64,000 nt of DNA from Vandiemenella viatica (lineage: Eukaryota > Arthropoda > Insecta > Orthoptera > Morabidae), in contig CM061919.1 in assembly GCA_031002005.1 (NCBI GenBank), positions 175,877,121-175,941,120 on the forward strand, written 5' to 3'. Positions 20,526-32,575 of this stretch are shown here, piece after piece. The position numbers and the translations under genes are program-made. Each line of letters starts with the position of its first letter. Position 1 is the stretch's first letter. The notes beneath the pieces were generated by a model. The model ran no database searches. It was not told where the DNA came from and saw nothing but the letters and a program-made list of their open reading frames with translations.

Positions 20526-21330
20526 GAAATTGAGCCAAACGGAGGGAGGGGGGGGGGTTAACGAACTCTTAAACTTCCAAAATCATCATAACTAATGGTG
20601 ATCGGACGCGCGTTCAGTTTCGGCTATTTGTTCATGTATTGCACCGGTGTGGCATCCCACCTAGCATCTAGTTTCCCTCGTAGATTAACATCCAGCGTTG
20701 TGGTGATTTCTTTTCAAAGTAACAATGGGTAGAACATACTGAAAAATGATACCCATTTTACTATGGTAAATTCAGTGATTAAACAACGTAATTTCTTACA
20801 AAATTACGTGAAATCTGGCAATAATCGATTGAGGCGCAGTTATTACAAGAAGGAATGTGACAATAAGCAACTGACTTGATTAAGCCAATAATAACATCGT
20901 CATAAAATACTTTCGTACGGTGTATAGTGTGAAGTAAATAAAAATTCTCCGGAAAGTGTTTTTTAGAAATTCTTTGCCATTTCTTTATTTAGTTTTTTTT
21001 TTTTTTTTTTTAAATTGTAACCCACACTAAATAATACTCCTGCAGACAAATCTGCTCTACAAAATCTGCATTCGCACGGCTTCTCACTAATCGACTTCCC
21101 TATAAAGTTTTTCGTGAGTTTGAACAGCTTTATTTCCTGTTTCTTATGTAGTTTGTCTATCGTTGTTGTATTATAAACTACGTTTATCGTTGTTGTATTG
21201 TAACTTAGAGCTTAATTTTTCCTGTCAATACTATGATGCGCGTGGATAAGTAGATACATCCTTTTACTGTAGGGAAGTGAGGTTCTGTCTGTAAGGATGA
21301 TAAGAAACATCAGAATTTTTGGAAATGGCA
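20526..21330. other. no gene recognised; long T run
   Basis: A G-rich run lies near 20540-20560 and a T run near 20993-21011. Otherwise nothing is recognisable. Confidence 0.4.
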
Positions 21331-21338
21331 TGGCAGTT

Positions 21339-21706
21339 CAAGGGCGTAGCTAGGTTTAGCTTCAGCATGAGGCAAAAACAAAGAACTAATAAAAATGCCT
21401 GTTAAAAATGGTTTTACTTAGGAGAAAAAAATATTAAACACTCAATTAACTTATTTTAGCACTAACCAGAGAGCGTTCTGGCTAAACTTTGATAAAATTT
21501 CTTTTTTAAATTTATTTTGTTAACTCCGATGAAAACGCACGAGTACTCATCCACTCTAACCGTGACCTAATGCGCCGTTCATCAGTTTAAAAAAGTAAAT
21601 TGAATATTAGAAGTGGGAATTTTTATGTTTTTTGCTGGTTTACATAAGGGATGGAGCCAAGGGTGGGGCAAGTATCCCACCCTACCCCATCCTGACTACG
21701 CCCATG
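21339..21706. mobile_element. short hAT-type element, 368 bp
   Basis: The left end CAAGGGCGTAGCTAGG and the complement of the right end, CATGGGCGTAGTCAGG, form terminal inverted repeats. The flanking octamers TGGCAGTT (21331-21338) and GGGCAGTC (21707-21714) match at six of eight positions, consistent with an older hAT insertion. The interior is AT-rich and non-coding. Confidence 0.75.
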
Positions 21707-22809
21707 GGGCAGTCACAGACACGATTCCTGCGTCTAGAATTTAGTTCTGAGTAGTCAATTCATAAATTAGAATTTCCGCGCTGTAGGAAGTGGCTATTAG
21801 ATTACAGGAAAAAAAAGCAGTGGCTAGAAGTGTAAGCTAATAACTTCCGTTCAATTAAATCAATTCTTCAGGCGTGCTGCAGTTCTCTTTAGTTTAGTTT
21901 TTGTAAATTTCTTCGTTTGCAGTAAACTGTTTTGACATATTTATGTGTGGATTGAGACCTTAACAAGCCACCAGGCCTAATTTTGGGTAGGAAGAAGAAG
22001 AAGACATATTTTATGTCTTGATTAGTATAGGAGGAGCGAAAACGGCTCGGCAAACTATCTGGTTGTTGATTAAAACTAGCGTATTAGTGACGTGGCTTGT
22101 GCTCATTTTCTTAAAACCTAGAAAATAATGAGAAGACGGAAGAAAAGTCCCGTAGGCATCAAGCTACAACAGATAAAATGTATCGATGATTTGGTGCTCT
22201 TCTCTTTTTGCGAACAAGTTTCTTCCAATTTGTAATCCCATTTCTCACTCTGTTTTGCCCGCGTCGTCAACTTGTAGATTATCATCATTAATTTAGTAAC
22301 AGTTGGTAACTTATGCAATTCATACGAAAAATCCGTTTATGAAATAATCTAAAATAAATGAGGCATCCTCACTCTTCTTCTTTTTTTTTTTTTTAAATCC
22401 AGAAAAAATTCTAAATACTATTAGACGAAAGCATAAATGGTTGTTAAATAGACTGAGCCTGGCAAATTCAATACGTTAGTACTCTTGAATGTACGTAATT
22501 ACACCTTTACCGCAGTCCCCGACGCTCAGCAGAATTGGTAGTTTAACTCTGAACTGGTTCGCTACCAGTTGACACACAGCTTTCAGATTTACATCAGGTT
22601 TTAAGCTTTCAAAATACAAAAATTGGTCAAAATCTGTTCATTACTGTGATGTAAGAATAAATAACCGTCCAAAAAATCTCAAAATTATGTTACCTTCAGA
22701 CACCACCATGTTCCGATTTTCCTTCCAAATCCTTATTTATAATAGTTTAGATTATGATAGAAAATAATGTTTATCATTGGACAAAAACTTCTAGATGACC
22801 ACCGTATGG
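21707..22809. other. no gene recognised
   Basis: About 1.1 kb without recognisable motifs. A T run lies near 22380-22394, and a minus-strand ORF at 22118-22318 has no known domain. Confidence 0.45.
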
Positions 22810-22817
22810 TACTGGAT

Positions 22818-23004
22818 CAGGGCCAGATAATACAGCGCGGGGCCCGTGGCAAATGTGAAAAGAGGCCCTTAATTTTTTCAGTCCGGGGTAAAATTGTAGA
22901 GTTAAAAAAAAGGTCGCCCATCTGCCCTGGGTGCGGGGGCCCCCCAATAGGCGCGAGGCCCGTAGCATTTTGCTACCTCCTGCTACGTGGTTAATCCGGT
23001 ACTG
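22818..23004. mobile_element. short hAT-type element, 187 bp
   Basis: A perfect 8-bp duplication, TACTGGAT, flanks it (22810-22817 and 23005-23012). The ends are CAGGGCCAGATAATAC at the left and the complement of CAGTACCGGATTAACC at the right. These are diverged from each other but typical of hAT ends. Interior G- and C-runs have no coding potential. Confidence 0.85.
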
Positions 23005-23012
23005 TACTGGAT

Positions 23013-23947
23013 TAACTATATCATAACGGAAATTTTTTTTTCTTCTTTGAACGTTGAAGTTTCTCGTTTTTAGCAAAACTATGTGATGCAAAAGCTTTAA
23101 TTTTTAACACTTTTTTTGTCCCACGTCTTGCACCTCCTTTGTGTATTTTACTCACTTTGTTCTTTCGTAATCATTTAATTGAAAAAAACTTGGACTTCGA
23201 ACTGTTTGAAACTGTTCCATGGTTTCTTATTTGATGTATCTTGCTGGTGTCGATATCGCAGTTAGTCCCGGTAAATTTGGTATCACCGATTCTATCCCTC
23301 CGTAATATAGATGTATTATAATTTAGCGGCGCATACCATGGTCGCGCCTTTGTAGAGTTTTTTTCAGACAATTTTGGGACAACTGTCCGTTAAAACACAA
23401 TTACGTATCTAGAGGTGCCATACCTTGAGTTTTCTCCTCCTGGCGCTGCACTGACTTCTCTGAACAGCGCCGCTGGCGTAAATTTTTCAGGAATAAAGTA
23501 TTCTATAAGGATCAAGGAAACAATAATTTGGAAGAAGTACTTAAAGAATAGCTAGGTTATTAAAAAATGGGTCAAGCTGAAATAATAGTAATTCAGATTG
23601 GATAGCAGCATTCCGATAGGACTCGGATTGATCTCTGTCGGCGTCAGAATCTTGAGACGCAGCCAAATATCCCATGCAGCCTAATCGACAAAAAGATCCT
23701 AAAGAACGGGATAATTTTTTGTGTTTACCCATCTAAGTCGGATGCGAAGAACCGATTCAATCATTTCGCTTCAAAATTAAAACTCGATCAAAACAATTGT
23801 TCTCTGTGAATAGTAAATAAATTTGATCAAGCGCATGATAATCCTCGTAACTTCTTCCTTCCCCCTTCTCCTCCAACGTTTTTTCGCCTATAATAGTGAT
23901 CGTATCTCATATTCAGAAATAGTTTGCCAATTGCACGAAAAATTTAC
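23013..23947. other. no gene recognised
   Basis: Mostly featureless. A C-rich stretch near 23845-23900 (CTTCCTTCCCCC then TTTTTCGCC) could be a remnant of a SINE-A 3' half, but it is too short to call. Confidence 0.4.
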
Positions 23948-24184
23948 TTTTTTGCTTATGGCTTTATACCTAGTCGACATCTAAGTCATTAGAAGCGGGG
24001 AAGGGCAAGGGACAAAGAAAGGGAAGGAATGCGGTCGTGGTCTTTTGAAGGAACCATACCGGCCTTCGCCTAGAATCAATTGGGGTAACCATGGAAAAAT
24101 CAAATTTGGATTGTCCGACGGAGCTTCGAACCCACGTCCTCCCGAATGCGAGGCCAGAACGTAACCACTCATCCATCACGCTCG
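23948..24184 (-). repeat. SINE-A copy 6, minus strand
   Basis: On the minus strand the head (GAGCGTGATGGATGAGTGG), a B box (GGTTCGAAGC), the body (GGTATGGTTCCTTCAAAAGA) and the tail (TAAAGCCATAAGCAAAAAA) are all present. The family 3' hairpin is largely lost through substitutions. Minus-strand ORFs at 23970-24179 are its translation and not genes. Confidence 0.85.
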
Positions 24185-24299
24185 ATCGAAAAGCTTACGG
24201 AACTTGGAGTAAATTAAATTTTGTCTCGTGTTGTGTCTGATGAAGTGAGTGAACGAATGAAGAACAACAGCGAAGTAGTGATGCAGATGCGACCGGAGT

Positions 24300-24540
24300 C
24301 TGTCTATTCGTGGCTCGTTACTCCCCGCGGCACTGTGGGTTTGGGGGGGGGGGGAGTGGGGGAGCGGGCGTCTGGGTCACGCGCCGTCTGGGTCAGCCCT
24401 TCACCACCCCCGCGTCCCTCATTAATCTCGACGGGAGGCTCCCCTCGGGGAGTACACCATCCAGAATTCATTCACCCAGCTGTCGACCGATTCGGGTGGA
24501 CCCCGTTGGAGTTTATTTGGATTTTTACGACTGTGATGTT
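24300..24540. other. GC-rich block, overlapping ORFs
   Basis: The block includes a 10-base G run near 24341-24352. Two plus-strand ORFs in different frames (24221-24565 and 24310-24573) run over it and neither shows a known domain. It could be a CpG-rich regulatory stretch or an unknown repeat. Confidence 0.25.
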
Positions 24541-25459
24541 GGCACCCTGCCATGGTCAGGCGTGATCTGGTAATGTGTCAAGGGCCACACATTATATATA
24601 ATACTGCTTCTGATTTGTGCTGAAATGTAATATTAACGCGTCTCATTGATCTGTAAATACTTTGAGACAGAATAAACTTTGGTTAAAAATTCTAGTTTTG
24701 TAATTCTTTTATAATACCACTGGTGAGGCTTAATCAGAAAGTTTAGATGCTTGTAATTATAATAGTAGGTTCTTAACAATAAATATACTAAACAAAAAAT
24801 AATGAAATAGTAACATTTAAAATGTAAAGAAACGATTACAAAGCAAGAAGTGGAAAATACTATTTAGATCTTTTTTTTCAAAAAAAGAAGATTTTTTTCC
24901 CCCTAAGTTTTATTCCATACTTATTGTTAAAACTAATGTAACAACATACATTTAAGACGAATGTGTTCTTTTCTGAAAATTAACACGCAATTTTTCGTGC
25001 ACATTATTTTTTAGTTGAAACTACAGTGCAAAATGAAGCAAAACACTTTTCGCACTTAGCACAGTAATCAATAAATAGTAGTAAATTATTTTTAAAAATA
25101 AATTCATTAACTTACTGGTTTTCTTACTTTTACGTTGAATTATTACTCTGACGAACCACTTGCATCAAACTAAAGTCAGGTTTGCTTATTCGGTATTACT
25201 ACCTTTATTTGTTTGACCAAACAATGTATTAGGTCGTACACAATCACACTTCAGAGGAAGAAATTGAGTGATTAGAAAAGACAATACTGTAACTGGCTAG
25301 TTGCAGCATTCAGCAATGATGAATTAGTGCTTTCTTAAATCTGTTAGTATCGATGGAGTTGTACGAAATATTTCAGAACTGTTGCTAACTGCTTTTTAAT
25401 ATTCGGATCGTCGAGGCCGCTTAGCATTGTTATTACCGTTTTAGAATAATTCATCACAG
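24541..25459. other. no gene recognised, very AT-rich
   Basis: AATAAACTTTGGTT near 24670 could be a retroelement or transcript end. Nothing else is supportable. Confidence 0.4.
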
Positions 25460-25790
25460 AGCCCACCACAGGCCAGCGCATTTGGGTTTGTCCGCCAACA
25501 GCAGCGGTCTAGCATATGCTCGCTCCAGAACTCTGCAAAAGTCTCTTTGATATTTTTTACTTGTTTATTATAATTTAAAAAAATCCTCTGCAAATGTCTC
25601 GTTGATGGTCTTTACTTTTTGATTGTAATTAAACTGTGTTACTTATATCTTCGTTATATTTAAATATCTATTGTAACTATAAGCAAGTATTATTTGGCCC
25701 GCAGGTTACATACAATCGAAATTGTGGCCCGCAGGCTAACTTAGAAGCGAAATCGTGGCCCATCTCCAAAATTGGTTAGACAGCCTTGCT
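25460..25790. mobile_element. probable hAT fragment, right end
   Basis: The right end reads AAATTGGTTAGACAGCCTTG. Its complement, CAAGGCTGTCTAACC, resembles hAT terminal repeats, and the subterminal region contains GTGGCCCGCAGGCTAAC and repeated TGGCCC units like those inside the hAT at 45 kb. No left end or target duplication was found, so the left limit is only a guess. Confidence 0.4.
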
Positions 25791-26654
25791 CTAGTGGTAT
25801 CAATGTTCATGAGCAGAAAAACAGCTCATTTCCACAAAAAAGTCTTCTTTTGGTTTTTGTAACTACTGTGAAATCAAGCTACTTCTATTTTATGTTACAA
25901 AAGTTGTTGTAAATTGTACAAGAATTCAGCTGCTGTAATTTATGTGACGTGTATGTCTTCTTCAAAGAGCCGTAAAAGAAATTTATTCCCCGCTACTTTA
26001 GCAATACTGAAATTAAGCTTAAACATTGTTGCAAAGACTGTTTTTCACCTCACGCAATGCTTAATCAGTTGCTGTGTTCATATTTACGTTATTTTATTCA
26101 GCGAAATAGTAAATCAGTGATTGTTATTTAACGCATTAAAGGATATAATCAAAATGACTGCATCCTGGCATACCTTCACGGTGGGCGCGTTTCTCTGTAT
26201 TAATCCCGTTGGTATAAAAAACTAACAAACTTTACTTTCTTTGAGTCACCACCTCTGTTTTTTTTTTTTCTAAATAAGCCGGATTGGTCATTGCAATAAA
26301 TTACAAAGGGAAGTGATGAATAATCTACCCAAAACGCAGCAGGAATGTAAAATTAGAATTCGTAAATGACAAAAATAGATGGGTGTATAGTAATAATAAT
26401 AATAATGAGAAGAAAGGAGCAAATAAATGACAAGGGAAATTTCCATCGGAGCATGCGGTGCATCGCAATTAATTTCAATTCAATATCAAATTATGTGTGC
26501 CATACCCGGTGTCCTGATGCAAGTGGTCACAATGGACGGAGCTACGCATCCGCGGCAACTAATGTAACTGGAATTTTTCCCTTATTACCTCCCTGACGTG
26601 TGTATTTCGAAGATGCGTGGTGTAATTTTTGTTAACTATAATGTTTGGAGGATG
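25791..26654. other. no gene recognised
   Basis: There is a T run near 26257-26269 and short (TAA)n-like sequence near 26388-26406. A 68-aa ORF at 25914-26120 has no recognisable motif. Confidence 0.4.
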
Positions 26655-26935
26655 AAGTGTGAAAAAAGGGAGAAGTTGAAACCAGTTGTCGACTTACTAA
26701 AGTCTGCTCTTCGGCAAGACACCTTAGGCCACCAAGTTTAACAATGTTTCCATGTGACGATCGAAAAACCATCAGCAGTCCTTAAGCAAACGGAGAGGTT
26801 TAGGATTCAATCAATGAGTTTCGAGCGCAATCCGATAAGTAGGAATTTGAACCACCAAGTAAAGCCCCCAGTGATAATATTGATCTCCGGCCTGGAAACC
26901 AGCCAGTTCCGTGTCAAGCGCCAGACACCGTCACA
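26655..26935 (-). repeat. dispersed SINE-like repeat (SINE-D), copy 2
   Basis: This is the partner of the block at 20251-20525 with the same order of landmarks (TTGTCGACTTA, TGCTCTTCGGCAAGACACC, CGGAGAGGTTTAGGATTC). Its right end is diverged and the B-box-like stretch is not clear here. Confidence 0.4.
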
Positions 26936-27171
26936 AAGCCTTTACGGTAAACGTTGCCTCATCTTTTAAATTTTAAAATAAAAGTGTATTTTAATTTATT
27001 ATCATATTTTTTATGACGTCTTGAAACATTATTTTTATGCAGTGTCTAGGCTGATTGCATTGCACAGGTATAATCGACTTGGTCTGACCGTCTTGCTCAT
27101 TTCTTTCCATTGGCGTTCTGGTCATTCTGACTACAATTTCTGTCTTGTTTTTATTTTTCTCTACTTTTTTT

Positions 27172-27409
27172 TTGGTGCTTCTGGCTTTACGCCTCGTCGA
27201 CGTCTGGGTCATTAGAAGCAGGAAAGGAGTGCCGACTATGATCAGGAAGGTATTCGTCCATGGCCCTTTGAAGGAACCATCGCGACACTCTCCTGAAGTG
27301 ATTTTGGGAAACCATGGAAAACTGAAATCTGTTTGGGCGGACGAGGATTCGAATCCACGTCCTCCTGAATGCAGGGCCGAAGCATTACCGCTCATTCACC
27401 ACGCTCGAT
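27172..27409 (-). repeat. SINE-A copy 7, minus strand
   Basis: Head (GAGCGTGGTGAATGAGCGG), B box (GGATTCGAATCC), body and the 3' segment CCTCGTCGACG/TTTACGCC can be read, with an A-rich tail facing the left flank. An ORF of 134 aa on the minus strand and one of 107 aa on plus are translations of this SINE. Confidence 0.85.
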
Positions 27410-30400
27410 TTGTACTTCGTAATCATTTGGTCCGCGATCCTATCCTAAAGGAGGCGCGGACAAAATAAAATTAATAATTGCGAAAGCATAAATGGAGGTG
27501 TGAAAACACGCGATCTCTGACCACATTGTGTGATGTGTAAGTCGAGCTATCAAATCACAAATGACAGTTCTAAACTAGCCAATCTCCAATTATTATTATT
27601 AAGTGATCTGTGGCGATCACTGTAAGAGGTCCGCCGTCAAACAAGGTTGGGAAATGCTGATTTAGTCGAATGTTAGGATTGTTGTTCTTTATATCACAAT
27701 AATCCTAATAATGCAACAAACATTAATCGTAAACAAAATCTTTGCAATCCTTCAACAACAAATCCTCTTGTTGACGACAGGAGTTAAAAATTAGTAAAAA
27801 AAATATATAAAAGATTAGAATCATCATCATCATGTGAGTCGCGTCGTTTCAATGGCCTCAATAGATGTGCGCTTGTGTATCGCTGTGTATGGATTATGCA
27901 GTATCCGAGCCACTGGTTCGCGTGGGAGCAACCCAACAAATTGGCCACGTCCTGCATACTGCGTGGAGAGTGAGTGACCTCGCATCCACTGTGGGCCTCG
28001 ACGTCGGTTTCTCGTTGGTTCGAACTGCTCTCTGCATGTCACTGCACTGCCACTCGTATGAATTTCAATCAGCTCCATATCTGAAACCATAACTGAAAGA
28101 ATTGACCATAGCCAAAAATGGCACGAAAAAAGAAGTATTTTGACGTTAATGACTGGATATTGTGGGCCATTTCCTCAATTGCAATCAATTGTATCCATAT
28201 TTACCTTCTTTTACGTTTCTTTGGACTAATTAAATTTATGCACAACATTCATTTATTGTGGTTATGTTAGATTTGTTTGTTAATGCGTTGTATTTTGTTC
28301 TGTATTTAATTTTTAAATTGATGCTGGTTTTAATTAAAAGGCGTTAAGATTTATTTTTGATTTCCTTTGCTTTCACTGATGCCATATTCCAGCCGCGTGT
28401 AACTGTGTCAGACATTCAAACGTAATATCGCTCCTATTCACAGATAACAAAAAAGAAAAATGTAAGAACCCGCGAAAATTTTTCGCGATGCCTAATGGCG
28501 CTATTTTTTTAAAGCACACATTTTTACAGCCTAGTGTCTAGAAGCTAAAATAGGCCTTAATTTAACACAACAATTTTACATTTGATACTTCAAAACATAA
28601 TTCCTCAATGAATAATTTAAATTTTTGTTATGTATAGTTTTGGTAATATCCGTACAGTCTTTGCTTGGTGGCACGATACATACGATTGTCTCGCTGTTAA
28701 AATACATTATAGCTTTCTAAACTTGCCGCATTTTTTTATAATTGATTTGTTACAGTTTTCTAGTTTTGTATAGTGTTTGCAGTTTCCTGTCCACTTTTTG
28801 GTTAGAATTTTTAATATTTCACTATGTCACTTTATACGTCTACCACTGCTACTATTACTAAACTATTACTACAACTACTACTCTGCCATCTAAGAAAGCA
28901 TTTTCCAGTATTGATATCGGAGCGGTAATCCGAATTCTAGATCTCCCGGTATAGCGCACGCTCTCAGTCTCTCTGGCAGCCAAAGTGAGCGAGAAAGCCG
29001 CCCATCGGGATACTGGCCACCTCCAACACTGGTTGTGAGAACTAATTTTTCAATAATATATATATATATAATTGCAGAAGTAAGGAGTCTTTAATATCCG
29101 GCTAATAGCTTGTTCGTTTTCCACAGGTGAACTAGATAAGTATAACATTTACTGCCGGTACTTGTTATTTTCAATAGTATAAGTTTGAACAAATTCCCAT
29201 TTTAAGATTATTGGCTACATAATTTACAACTTTTACTTATTACTAACTATTAACATTTTTACATATTTTAAGAGATAACAATGTTTTACTTATTTTCTGT
29301 CCGTAAATGTATCTATGCCATAATATGCAGCAGCGGCTCGAGACTGCATCTATTATTTCTGTTATTGCAATGTCAGACCACATTTTATGCATCGGACTAT
29401 AGTTAAAAACTTATACATTATATACTTTTTTAAGTGTTGGTTTAGCAGGTTCTTTTTGTAGATAGAATTACCTTGGTACCATATTTTAACAATTTTCGGT
29501 TTACATTTTTCATAAGAGCAATTTCAGTGGCGGACACAGTGGTGTTACTTCGAAACGGTCCATTTAAATCCTTTAATATGGTTTAAGCACTCCTCTCCGC
29601 AGAGCAGCTGGTTGCGGTTTCAGCACGATATAGGCCTTTGACTCGCTGATCGAGCGCGTTAGACACGCATTCGCTTGTGGCTGATCTCGGGCGATAACAT
29701 GCGATACAGGGAATGTATTAATTCTGGTGTGATTGAAGCTTAGATTTTCTACCGGCTATGTTAGCGGAGTTTGTGGTTAGGCGGACTCGACCAAGATGAC
29801 AACTGAAATTTTTTGCTACTGCACAAATTACTAGGAATTCATTGAGCGTTGTTTTATAATAATTCGATTTAGCTTAACAACTGCAATAATAATAATAATA
29901 ATAATAATTTGCCAGAACACTCCGTTCAACCCGTCGTTTTTTGACGTGTTTTGAGGCTAGTCTACGTATAATATTCCAAGTAACGTCCTATGGCGACCCT
30001 GAAATATTACGAATTGAATGACAGTATTACAAATATGCGTGAAGATCCGCATGAGAATAAGCTCCTTCTATTCCACACAATCTTATAACTTTATTAATAG
30101 TCTATCTTTGTGATTTTTCCGCTTTTAACTATCTAAATTGCTACTAGTTGTGCTCTCCAAACCAAACGATTGTAAAGTTGTCAGCAATATTTTGTGCTAC
30201 AAATTCATGTTTCTTTGTCCGCCTGGGAAGGAATATTTAACCAATCTACAGCACAAATAAATATCGAGTGGCATTACTGAGCTGTGATTGGCTTAGATTT
30301 TCCACTCTTCACGCAGCTCGCCTGTAACGTGGCGATCTAAACTAATCCAGCCAGCATTCTTCACGAGTAAAATGGGATGTTATAGATTTTCATGAAATCT

Positions 30401-30489
30401 GATACACGGAGCGTTCTAGCGAAATTCACATCTACAAAGCAAAGCTTTGCCGGGTGTGAAGGTCAGCTAAGGGGCCTAAAGAAATTAAT
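27410..30489. other. 3 kb without recognised gene; several microsatellites
   Basis: The stretch is AT-rich and holds an (ATC)n tract near 27822-27834, a (TA)n tract near 29056-29071 and an (AAT)n tract near 29886-29909. Sequence near 30370-30480 (TTCATGAAATCTGATACACGG, GCTTTGCCGGGTGTGAAGG) looks like the end of an old dispersed repeat. Two opposed ORFs at 27830-28092 overlap almost completely and are not convincing. Confidence 0.45.
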
Positions 30490-30575
30490 TGCCGGGAGCA
30501 GGAGTCGAACTGCGCAGTTTTCGGTCCTCAGTTGTTGACTACTGAACAACCAAACGGCTGAGCCATAGGGCAATA
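30490..30575 (-). repeat. tRNA-like SINE head, minus strand
   Basis: On the minus strand the order is a box-A-like TATGGCTCAGCCG, about 45 nt, then a box-B-like CAGTTCGACTCCTGC. The spacing suits a tRNA-derived promoter, but an insertion-like middle and poor stems argue against a working tRNA. It is probably a SINE head; no family body could be matched. Confidence 0.45.
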
Positions 30576-32510
30576 TAACGTACGCAAGTTGTTATCAAGT
30601 TTAAAATTAACATATATAGACTGCTATTCTTTGTTAAGAAAGAAAGACCAAATTTAGCAGTAAAGGATGAAACAAAATAAAATTTGTCGAGGAGAATAAG
30701 AAAAAAAAGTTATTGCCACTTACGAAACACCTAGAGGTTGAGATTTCCTAATTCAATGTTTGTAGTCAAATGTAAAGGCAAGGATTCGTTGATTGATAAT
30801 GGAATTATGTGGCTGTAGGACTGGAAGTAAACATGTTAACATTAAGTTTATTAGAACTTTGATCTTAATGCTATATTTGTTATTTCAGCAAATCTTCGTA
30901 TATCTTAAAAGTGAAGATCGTATAAAAAGTATTTTCTACTCACGATGGATGTCTGATTCGAATAGAACAGACTGGTAATACCACTGTTATGCTGCAAAAT
31001 CATTAATGTTGCTGGAAGGTAATTTTGGCGTGTGTTAAATTATTCATTATCTTTTTCTTATTATTTGAAACCTACATCTTGTTTTCTTTCTTTCTTCCGG
31101 GTTATAACATTGTTTCATAACAGTCCTACCTTTGTGTCGTGGTATTTACTTCTCTCTTTCTCTATTCGCTGTATGTTGTATTCTTTTTTCCATTGCTTTT
31201 TGACCCTTACTTGCGTGTTGGATCCAGTAAGTTGTTTTGCCCCATCTCGATCCTGTTTGCCTACATTTTGTACGCAAAGATCCTTTCAGCAAACTCTGGC
31301 ATTGTGGACGTCTCTGAAACAAGGAGATAATTCGGCAGTGGAGAACACTGCAAGCCGGGTCCCGTGAGCGAGGGCAGTGCACCGTTCGGAATGTGCGCAT
31401 TCCTCTTCGTCTATAGCCCGGGAAAACCCAGCCGAGAAGTCTTTCGCCTTGTAAAAAGTAGAGACGACAGTATTGATACACCGGGGAAAAAAATTTGGAA
31501 ATACCTATTTTGTCATCGAAAAAAGTCAGGAAGAGTCCTGGATGATAAAAACGGAATCTTGCTCGCGGTGAAGGCAGATTTTGAGCCAGAAAATCGCTGT
31601 CTAAAGTAGAAAAGTGTGGCTCTGTGTTGATACGGGATCAGATAATGTATCGGGTATGCAAGATGGAAAAATACATCTGCATTCTTGTCAAACAGCAGTT
31701 AGACATAATTCCTTGGTAAAGGATATCTCTTTGAAAGTTACTTGCGATTGAAAGATGGGAATGCTTTGCCTTTGATGTTATCAAGTTATAGTCGTAGCAC
31801 ATGTTCTGCATGAAGTCTTCCTGGTCCATGGAAGTTGCTAGCTAATTAGCGCTCCAAAATTTCAATTTCGTCGCTATTTGCTGATTTAGGTATTCACGTA
31901 TTTACCAGTGGCATGGAAGTTGCTGGCCCGTTATGCTCTTTTTTTTACGTTAAGAATTGTTTCCTTACTGTCTTGAATGACGGTCGGCAGTGGAATCGTT
32001 TTATAACACTTGTGACCTTAGTGATCATATTCTCTTTTTTTCTGTGTTGTAAATACTAACCAAATTTTCATAGGTCGCACTCCAGGAAAATACTACCATG
32101 GTTTCTTAATGTGAGACATAATCTTTTTTTTTAGTTGTTTGGCCAGAGCTGGCCGAATAATTATAACTAAATGTTAAGTGCACTCCGGTTTTAGTGTTAA
32201 AAGAGTTGAATTGCATGAGTTATAAACTTCCGTTGTCAAGTATACATACAGAAAGATCTTCACACCACGTTCGATCAGAAATTGGCCATTTAAGGATCAA
32301 TGAGTTTTGCCAGCACTACGTCTTCCTGACAGCAAGATGTGGAGCTTAACCAGCAATGACGGAGTAAATGCTTCATGATCTGGAAATCTCCACATACGCA
32401 ATTGCCCCAGTATATCCTGGTCTAGTGTTTTGAACTTGGATATGGGTCACCCGACTCCGGGACGCAGGCGGTTTCTTCTGTTGGTTCAGGGTTTTTTTTA
32501 TGGGTTTGGC
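30576..32510. other. no gene recognised
   Basis: Opposed ORFs near 31032-31609 reach 111 aa but lack recognisable domains and overlap on both strands. The plus-strand one is rich in Phe, Leu and Ser, as expected of T-rich DNA. Confidence 0.4.
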
Positions 32511-32534
32511 CAGTGGTAAAAGTTTTTACCACTG
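32511..32534. repeat. perfect 11-bp hairpin
   Basis: CAGTGGTAAAA (32511-32521) and TTTTACCACTG (32524-32534) are exact inverted copies separated by GT. The right arm supplies the 5' strand of stem I in the hammerhead-like motif that follows, so two competing folds are possible. Confidence 0.75.
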
Positions 32535-32575
32535 ACGATGCTCCACTCCAGAAGGGTGAAACGCGTCTGGTAGAA
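32524..32575 (+). ncRNA. hammerhead-like motif with long stem I
   Basis: The core CTGACGA (32532-32538) and GAAA (32558-32561) are joined by ACGCGT, which gives a 2-bp stem III with a GC loop, and C at 32567 is at the expected cleavage position. Stem I is the strongest part: TTTTACCA (32524-32531) pairs with TGGTAGAA (32568-32575) over eight pairs including one wobble. Stem II is damaged: ACTC (32545-32548) can pair with GGGT (32554-32557) only if six bases after the core are left unpaired. Activity is therefore doubtful, but the architecture is that of small type I hammerheads. Confidence 0.45.

Noticed and set aside
23845..23905. Extra SINE-A 3' remnant
   Set aside because: Only a C-rich stretch and TTTCGCC match, too little to separate from chance.
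27830..28092. Opposed 86- and 75-aa ORFs as a host gene
   Set aside because: The frames overlap almost fully on opposite strands and neither has a known motif or splice context.
29886..29909. (AAT)n tract as a telomere- or satellite-like array
   Set aside because: A short simple repeat of about eight units. No TTAGG-type or long tandem array occurs in the window.
31032..31481. 111-aa ORFs on both strands as exons
   Set aside because: Composition follows T-rich DNA, with no domain and no consistent frame beyond the ORF.
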